Source: an uncultured Lachnospiraceae bacterium | GTDB taxonomy: Bacteria; Bacillota; Clostridia; Lachnospirales; Lachnospiraceae | DNA length: 64,000 nt | Reading direction: 5' to 3' | NCBI GenBank assembly: GCA_944376125.1 | Contig: CALWBQ010000038.1 | Coordinates: 31,295 to 95,294 of the forward strand | Part shown: positions 59,326 through 64,000 of the stretch, piece by piece | Layout: each line of letters begins with the position of its first letter | How positions within the stretch are numbered: the stretch's first letter is position 1 | Notes under the pieces: generated by a model | Databases searched by the model: none | What the model was told of the DNA's origin: nothing | The model's input: only the letters and a program-made list of their open reading frames with translations | Position numbers and translations under genes: made by a program

Positions 59326-60666
59326 ATGAGTAGTAATGTAAAAGAGACAGTGATCCAGTTCGGTGAAGGCGGATTTCTGCGCGGATTTGTAGATTATTTT
59401 TTCCACAAGCTCAGGGAGAAGGGGCTGTATGATGGAAAGATCGTAGTGGTACAGCCGATTGAGAAAGGCATGTGCCAGGTGCTGGCTGACCAGAACTGTG
59501 AGTACAATCTGTTCCTGCGCGGCATTAACAATGGTCAGGTGGTAAATGAGCATACTCATGTTACCTCCATCTCAAGAGCATTGAATCCCTATACACAGTA
59601 TGAGGATTATATTGCGCTGGCTGTCAGTCCTGATCTGAGAGTCCTGGTTTCTAATACCACCGAGGCGGGCATCGAGTACCTTGGGACAGAGAAGCTCACA
59701 GATACTCCGCCTAAGTCCTATCCCGCAAAATTGACGCAGTTTTTATATAAGAGATTCCAGGCCGGACTCAAGGGCCTGATCCTGCTTCCCTGCGAGCTGA
59801 TCGACAACAACGGCGACAACCTGAAGGCATGCGTATTAAAATATGCAGATCTCTGGGAGCTGGGGGATGACTTTAAGAACTGGGTCAACACTGAAAATGA
59901 CTTCTGCAATACTCTGGTAGACCGCATTGTAACCGGTTATCCCAGAGATGAGGTGGAGGAGCTGACCAAGCAGCTGGGCTACACAGATAATCTGATTGAT
60001 ACCGCTGAGATTTTCCATCTGTGGGTTATCCAGGGAAATCACGAAGACGAGCTGCCCTTCAACAAGGCTGGCTACAACATTGTATGGACAGATGATGTAA
60101 AGCCCTACAAGAAGAGAAAAGTGCGTATCCTGAATGGCGGCCATACTTCCATGGTTTTAGGCGCTTATATGTACGGGCTGAATACGGTAGGCGACTGTAT
60201 GAAGGATAAGACTGTCAGCGCATTTTTAAAGAAGTGTCTGTTTGACGAGATTGTTCCGACGCTGGGAAATTCGGAGACGGATATCCAGTTTGCAAAGGAC
60301 GTGCTGGAGCGCTTCAGCAACCCATTCATCAAGCACCAGCTGTTAAGCATTGCCTTGAACTCTGTCAGCAAATTCCAGGTGCGCGTTCTGCCGACTATCT
60401 TAGAGTACAAGGAGAAGTTTGGTAAATATCCGGAGGCTCTGACCTTCTCCATGGCAGCGCTGATCGCATTCTACAGAACCGATAAAGCAAACGACGGCGC
60501 TGAGATCATGGAATTTATGAAGGACGCTTCTGTAGAGGATATTATGAAGAGAGAAGACTACTGGCATGCCGACCTGACGGAAATGATTCCCAAGGTAAAA
60601 GAGTACTATGACCTGATTGAGAGACAGGGAATGGAAGAAGCATACAAGGTAGTTCTTGCAAAATAA
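59326..60666 (+). CDS. uxaB: Tagaturonate reductase (altronate oxidoreductase)
   Basis: 446 residues from ATG 59326; GGAGG at 59313-59317 excludes the ATG at 59311. Polyol/mannitol-dehydrogenase superfamily: QFGEGGFLRGFVDYFFHKLR (NAD-binding start), VSNTTEAGIEY, LLPCELIDNNGDNLKACVLK and the catalytic Lys region KKRKVRILNGGHTSMVLGAY. The extended C-terminal ending matches UxaB more than UxuB or mannitol dehydrogenase. It reduces tagaturonate to altronate with NADH in galacturonate breakdown. Flanking operators suggest induction by uronates and catabolite control. Confidence 0.93.
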   Translation: MSSNVKETVIQFGEGGFLRGFVDYFFHKLREKGLYDGKIVVVQPIEKGMCQVLADQNCEYNLFLRGINNGQVVNEHTHVTSISRALNPYTQYEDYIALAVSPDLRVLVSNTTEAGIEYLGTEKLTDTPPKSYPAKLTQFLYKRFQAGLKGLILLPCELIDNNGDNLKACVLKYADLWELGDDFKNWVNTENDFCNTLVDRIVTGYPRDEVEELTKQLGYTDNLIDTAEIFHLWVIQGNHEDELPFNKAGYNIVWTDDVKPYKKRKVRILNGGHTSMVLGAYMYGLNTVGDCMKDKTVSAFLKKCLFDEIVPTLGNSETDIQFAKDVLERFSNPFIKHQLLSIALNSVSKFQVRVLPTILEYKEKFGKYPEALTFSMAALIAFYRTDKANDGAEIMEFMKDASVEDIMKREDYWHADLTEMIPKVKEYYDLIERQGMEEAYKVVLAK

Positions 60667-60702
60667 GCCCACTGTCAGATTCGTTAAATAATATATCTTC
60701 CT

Positions 60703-60755
60703 AAAAGAGCGGGGTTCGCTGCGGAATACACTTCCAATGCGGGCCCCGCTCTTTT
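60703..60755. terminator. Bidirectional-type terminator after uxaB
   Basis: AAAAGAGCGGGG (60703-60714) pairs perfectly with CCCCGCTCTTTT (60744-60755). The A and T ends allow function on both strands. Confidence 0.8.
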
Positions 60756-60879
60756 GGCTGCTGTAAAGGCCCGCATTGCGGATACTTCCGGTGTTCGCGC
60801 AAAGGATCCGCGTTCCTATGCGGTGATATGCAGGCGCAGGTTCATTCATAAGAAACTTCCTTCTCGGGATCATTTCGTA

Positions 60880-60885
60880 TATAAT
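60880..60885 (+). promoter_or_regulatory. -10 element of the ROK kinase gene
   Basis: TATAAT at 60880-60885, with a poor -35 (TTCCTT) 17 bases upstream, about 50 bases before the ATG. Confidence 0.5.
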
Positions 60886-60935
60886 AGTGCCAGCGTGCAT
60901 GATATCTGGATTGATACAGCGAAAGGAGAATGGAG

Positions 60936-61892
60936 ATGTACCGCTTGGGAATTGATTTGGGAGGAACTAATATTGCATTGGGCTTGGTAGATGAAACGCG
61001 GAATGTGATCTTGAAAGACTCGATGCCGACTTGTCTTCCGCAGAGCCCGGAGATGCTGGCTGGGAGGATAGGAGAATTCGCGATGAAAACCCTGGAGAAG
61101 GCGGGGATTTCATCGGATGAGATTGAAGCCGGAGGGATCGGAATCCCTGGGACGGTGGATCCGGAGAGCGGCGTGGTGGAATATGCCAATAATCTGGGCA
61201 TGATTCACGTGCCCTTTTTGAAAATGTTGCAGGAGTACTTCCCCTTTCCAATGTTTGGATCGAATGATGCCAAGGCAGCGGCGTGGGGAGAATACCTGGC
61301 TGGAGCAGGGAGAGGGGCGTCCTCGATGGTTATGGAAACGCTTGGCACCGGCATTGGGGGAGCCATGATTGTTGAGGGAAAGATGATAGATGGATTTCAG
61401 TACGGGGCCGGTGAGATCGGGCATATGGTAATCCGGCGGAACGGGAAAACATGTACCTGCGGAAGGAGAGGGTGCTTGGAGGCGTATGCATCGGCGGCTG
61501 CTCTGTCGGCATCGGGGAGGCAGGCTGCCAAAAAGAACCCGGGCTCACTTTTAGCAGTAAAATGTGGCGGAAGACCGGAAAGGGTGGATGGGAAAATGGT
61601 ATTTGAAGCAGCCGGGGAGGGAGATGAAGCTGCAGAGAGAGTGCTCTCCGGATTTATCGGCTATCTGGCGGAGGGGACGGCCAATCTGATCAATATCCTT
61701 CAGCCGGAAGTGTTCTGTATAGGCGGGGGCCTGAGCGGGGCGGGAGAGGCGCTGCTGGCTCCGCTTCGGGAGGCGGTGAAGCCTTTGATTTATTCCAGGG
61801 AAGCGGAAAAGACTACCAGGATCGTATGTGCCAGCCTGGGAAACGACGCTGGGATCTTAGGCGCGGCCCTGTATCAGAGGGGTGTAAAATGA
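60936..61892 (+). CDS. ROK-family sugar kinase (glucokinase type)
   Basis: 318 residues from ATG 60936, with AAAGGAG seven bases upstream (ATG 60930 is too close). ATPase phosphate loop YRLGIDLGGTNIALGLVD, MFGSNDAKAAAWGEYLAGAG (catalytic Asp), METLGTGIGGAMIVEG, and the ROK zinc motif GEIGHMVIRRNGKTCTCGRR, continuing GCLEAYAS. No helix-turn-helix, so a kinase rather than a repressor. Most relatives phosphorylate glucose or N-acetylated hexoses. Its link to the pectin genes is by position only. Confidence 0.92.
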   Translation: MYRLGIDLGGTNIALGLVDETRNVILKDSMPTCLPQSPEMLAGRIGEFAMKTLEKAGISSDEIEAGGIGIPGTVDPESGVVEYANNLGMIHVPFLKMLQEYFPFPMFGSNDAKAAAWGEYLAGAGRGASSMVMETLGTGIGGAMIVEGKMIDGFQYGAGEIGHMVIRRNGKTCTCGRRGCLEAYASAAALSASGRQAAKKNPGSLLAVKCGGRPERVDGKMVFEAAGEGDEAAERVLSGFIGYLAEGTANLINILQPEVFCIGGGLSGAGEALLAPLREAVKPLIYSREAEKTTRIVCASLGNDAGILGAALYQRGVK

Positions 61893-61982
61893 CCGGTCAC
61901 AGCTGATATTTGACGGGATACCGGGCAGAGCGGGACGAAAAAGGCGTTCATCTGCTATAGTAAGGTCAAGGAGGGAACAGAT

Positions 61983-62459
61983 ATGAGGGTGATATGGGAA
62001 CAGGCGGATATCCCGGAAACGGAGATTATCGTGAGGGGACGCCTGGATGATAAAAGGACGGCCGACTTGCTTCTGACTCTCCAGAGCCTGGCGGAGGCAG
62101 ACAGAGAGACCGGCCGCAGGATCTTCCTGTATCGGGATGGAAAGGAAATTCTGTGCGAGACAGCCTCGATCTGGTATTTTGAGACTGAGAACGGAAAAAT
62201 TTATGCCAGAGGCCCGAAAAACAAAGAGGGGGAGACCCGATACAAACTGTATGAGCTTGCAGAACTGCTGAAACACAATGGGTTCATTCAGATCAACAAG
62301 GGGACTCTGGTGAATATCCGGGCGGTGATGGCTGTTGAGGCCGGATTCAGCGGAAACTACACGGCTTTTCTAAAGGACGGGAAGACGAAGCTGGAAATTT
62401 CCAGAAAGTACATGAAAGACTTCCGAAAATATGTAATGGAGGGACGGCATTATGATTAG
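61983..62459 (+). CDS. LytTR-family DNA-binding regulator
   Basis: 158 residues. A ~45-residue N-terminal part of unknown fold, then a LytTR domain (IWYFETENGKIYARGPKNKE, LAELLKHNGFIQINKGTLVN and a C-terminal segment ending LEISRKYMKDFRKYV). No receiver domain, so it is not a two-component regulator. Such stand-alone LytTR proteins are paired with DUF3021 membrane proteins, as here (8-base overlap with the next gene), and are thought to be controlled by sequestration at the membrane. Confidence 0.92.
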   Translation: MRVIWEQADIPETEIIVRGRLDDKRTADLLLTLQSLAEADRETGRRIFLYRDGKEILCETASIWYFETENGKIYARGPKNKEGETRYKLYELAELLKHNGFIQINKGTLVNIRAVMAVEAGFSGNYTAFLKDGKTKLEISRKYMKDFRKYVMEGRHYD

Positions 62460-62841
62460 AAAAATTGTCAGTTACGCAATCTGGGGAATGGGTATCGGCA
62501 GCCCCATTTTCACGGCCTCTCTGTGGCTTGGCGGAAGCACCGGCGCCGGCCTGCGGGACACGACGGCATGGTTGGCCGCATCTGCCCTGTACGGAATCCT
62601 GGCGCTTATCTACGAGGCAGATGAGTGGAAACTCCCGGTTCGGGTAGGGCTCCACGCACTGCTGTGCGGGCTGATCAGCCTGGCGGTGGGCCGTTTTCTG
62701 GGATACGGGAACAGCCTCTGGGAACTGTTTTTGGGGATGGCGCCGTTGTTTGTCCTGATTTACGGCCTGATCTGGGGCGCTATGTATATGGCAGACCGCA
62801 GAAAAGTGCGAAAGCTGAACGAAAAATTACAGACGAAATAG
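62452..62841 (+). CDS. DUF3021 four-helix membrane protein
   Basis: 129 residues, four membrane helices (KIVSYAIWGMGIGSPIFTAS near the start, the last around FLGMAPLFVLIYGLIWGAMY) and a short basic tail. It overlaps the LytTR gene and most likely modulates that regulator (the LytTR regulatory system described in streptococci). Target genes cannot be told; the pair may control the ZIP gene or itself. Confidence 0.88.
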   Translation: MIRKIVSYAIWGMGIGSPIFTASLWLGGSTGAGLRDTTAWLAASALYGILALIYEADEWKLPVRVGLHALLCGLISLAVGRFLGYGNSLWELFLGMAPLFVLIYGLIWGAMYMADRRKVRKLNEKLQTK

Positions 62842-62948
62842 AGGGGAGCTTGGCACTGCCGCCAGTTTCCAGGAAATTAATCTGGACTTTTTGTCACCGA
62901 GACAGTAAGCTAATAGTATAGTAAGGAATGACAAAAGGAGAGATAAGT

Positions 62949-63725
62949 ATGAATATTGTAATCGGTCTGCTGCTCCCATTTATTGGGACAACAGCGGGGG
63001 CAGCATGCGTATTCTTTATGAAGGACCAGATGAACCCAAAGGTTCAGAAGGCGCTGCTGGGATTTGCGGCCGGCGTTATGGTGGCTGCCTCGGTGTGGTC
63101 CCTGCTGATTCCATCTATGGATTTGTCTGATCATATGGGGAAACTGGCGTTTGTGCCGGCGATGGTCGGCTTTCTTCTGGGAATTGCTTTTCTGCTGGCT
63201 ATGGATGAACTGGTTCCCCATCTTCATCTGGGGAGCAAATCGCCTGAGGGAATAAAAAGCCATTTGAAGAGAACCACTATGCTGATGCTGGCTGTGACCA
63301 TGCACAATTTTCCGGAAGGTGCTGCCACAGGAGCCGTCTTTGCCGGCGTGATCACCGGCCGCGGCGAGATCACCCTTGCAGGAGCCATCGCCCTCTCCCT
63401 GGGGATCGCGATTCAGAATTTTCCGGAAGGGGCCATTATCTCCATGCCTCTCAAGAGCGAGGGCGTCAACCGCTTTAAAGCATTTCTGGCGGGGGCAGCC
63501 TCCGGCATCGTGGAGCCGGCCAGTGCCGTTGCGGCGATTCTCCTGGCCTCTGTAGTGGATCCGATTTTGCCGTATATGCTGTCCTTTGCAGCGGGAGCCA
63601 TGATCTACGTGGTAGTGGAAGAACTGATACCGGAGGCCTCTCAGGGGGAGCACAGCAATATTGCTACCATTGGGTTTGCCCTGGGATTCGCTTTGATGAT
63701 GGTGTTAGATGTAGCATTAGGATAA
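62949..63725 (+). CDS. ZIP-family divalent metal transporter (GufA/ZupT type)
   Basis: 258 residues from ATG 62949, behind AAAAGGAGA. Eight membrane helices. Signature: TMHNFPEGAATGAVFAGVIT and AIQNFPEGAIISMPL, the paired HNFPEG-type metal site of ZIP helices IV and V, with a histidine loop PHLHLGSKSPEG. Moves zinc, iron or manganese into the cytoplasm. The stop codon is directly followed by a hairpin-rich mobile-element-like end, which may lie right at the insertion site. Confidence 0.93.
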   Translation: MNIVIGLLLPFIGTTAGAACVFFMKDQMNPKVQKALLGFAAGVMVAASVWSLLIPSMDLSDHMGKLAFVPAMVGFLLGIAFLLAMDELVPHLHLGSKSPEGIKSHLKRTTMLMLAVTMHNFPEGAATGAVFAGVITGRGEITLAGAIALSLGIAIQNFPEGAIISMPLKSEGVNRFKAFLAGAASGIVEPASAVAAILLASVVDPILPYMLSFAAGAMIYVVVEELIPEASQGEHSNIATIGFALGFALMMVLDVALG

Positions 63726-63730
63726 AAAGA

Positions 63731-64000
63731 GTCAAGACCACCGGCTTAGCCGGTGGCTTGTTCTGCCCCTATAAGGGGCTATTACCTGCTTGCGCCCGGA
63801 AGGCGCACTGAAGGTCTGCCAACTGTACCATATCCACAGCCACCCCTAAAGGGGCTTATTCAGTGCTTCCTTACTCCGGCGCAGCCCCAAAAGGGGCTTG
63901 CTGGTTTGCTTTGACTTCCTACTACCACTCCAAGTGGTTTATTTCTTGTTTTTCTTCACCGGCTCACCCGTAAACGGGTCAATATACTCTACTAATGACA
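63731..64000 (-). mobile_element. Possible right end of an IS200/IS605-type element with a structured 3' region
   Basis: Read on the minus strand, a coding end (stop at 63941-63939) is followed by about 200 bases with at least six hairpins: CCACT/AGTGG, GCCCC/GGGGC, CCCCT/AGGGG, GCGCC/GGCGC, GCCCC/GGGGC and finally CCACCGGCT/AGCCGGTGG (63738-63756), then CTTGAC. Long-range GCACTGAA/TTCAGTGC pairing is also possible (63804-63811 with 63859-63866). A structured 3' region ending in a hairpin near TTGAC recalls tnpB elements with omega RNA. The gene itself is outside the window, so this is tentative. Confidence 0.4.
63939..64000 (-). CDS. C-terminal end of a protein cut by the window edge
   Basis: The last ~19 residues are visible: SLVEYIDPFTGEPVKKNKK followed by a stop. 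The basic tail is common in nucleic-acid-binding proteins, and the hairpin-rich sequence downstream suggests a transposon-encoded protein. There is too little sequence to identify it. Confidence 0.4.
   Translation of the reverse strand, partial: SLVEYIDPFTGEPVKKNKK

Overview
The window looks like a chromosome segment of a spore-forming gut Clostridium of the Lachnospiraceae type. Evidence: low-to-mid GC, strong AGGAGG-type ribosome binding sites, sporulation genes spoIIID and sipL, desulfoferrodoxin, many ABC lipoproteins, a plant-glycan (galacturonate) locus and a Gram-positive capsule locus of the CpsB/CpsD/LCP kind. No rRNA, tRNA or CRISPR array was seen.

Layout. 1-386: tail of an unrecognised gene. 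604-9804: an apparent catabolic operon with a RidA enamine/imine deaminase, a YheO/DauR-type regulator, a class V PLP enzyme, an amidohydrolase, and a complete Dpp/Opp-type ABC importer (two ATPases, lipoprotein, two permeases). 9893-11649 (minus): a CmpB-type membrane protein and spoIIID. 11650-13481: a tyrosine recombinase gene bracketed by a 22-bp inverted repeat (20/22 identical). A good sigma-A promoter lies inside the repeats, points away from the capsule genes and ends at a terminator just outside. 13482-25485: capsule/exopolysaccharide operon (Wzz-BY-kinase fusion, PHP phosphatase, LCP ligase, sugar-phosphate transferase, GT2, HAD protein, Wzy, pyruvyl transferase, FeS F420-beta-like protein, Wzx flippase). 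25619-26409: ferredoxin plus NapH-like membrane FeS protein.

26390-53788: mainly housekeeping genes, in small operons. They include GNAT, CrcB, a DHFR-like reductase, threonine aldolase, an orphan fused ABC permease, a PrcB-like lipoprotein, a large M16 protease lipoprotein, CysE, TtcA-like, SipL, desulfoferrodoxin, GIY-YIG, hemolysin III, RluA, an AI-2E exporter, AsnA and a PHP phosphatase. The stretch continues with an S1 protein, a small alarmone synthetase, a GDPD, Dtd, an M18 peptidase, a PPIase lipoprotein, Xpt, a Cof-type HAD and a metallophosphoesterase. Three copies of a ~110-bp palindromic dispersed repeat lie at 38554-38670 and 43745-43959.

53855-61892: pectin/galacturonate locus with a sugar-binding lipoprotein (no permeases), an unknown helical protein, a GH28 lacking a signal peptide, a TIM-barrel isomerase, a GntR regulator, UxaB with two matching operators around its promoter, and a ROK kinase. 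61983-63725: LytTR/DUF3021 pair and a ZIP transporter. 63731-64000: hairpin-rich end of what may be an IS200/IS605-type element.

The most interesting candidate is the capsule switch at 11788-13481. If the recombinase inverts the DNA between the repeats, the promoter now firing toward the terminator would be turned to fire into the capsule operon. This is inference from sequence geometry and has not been shown.
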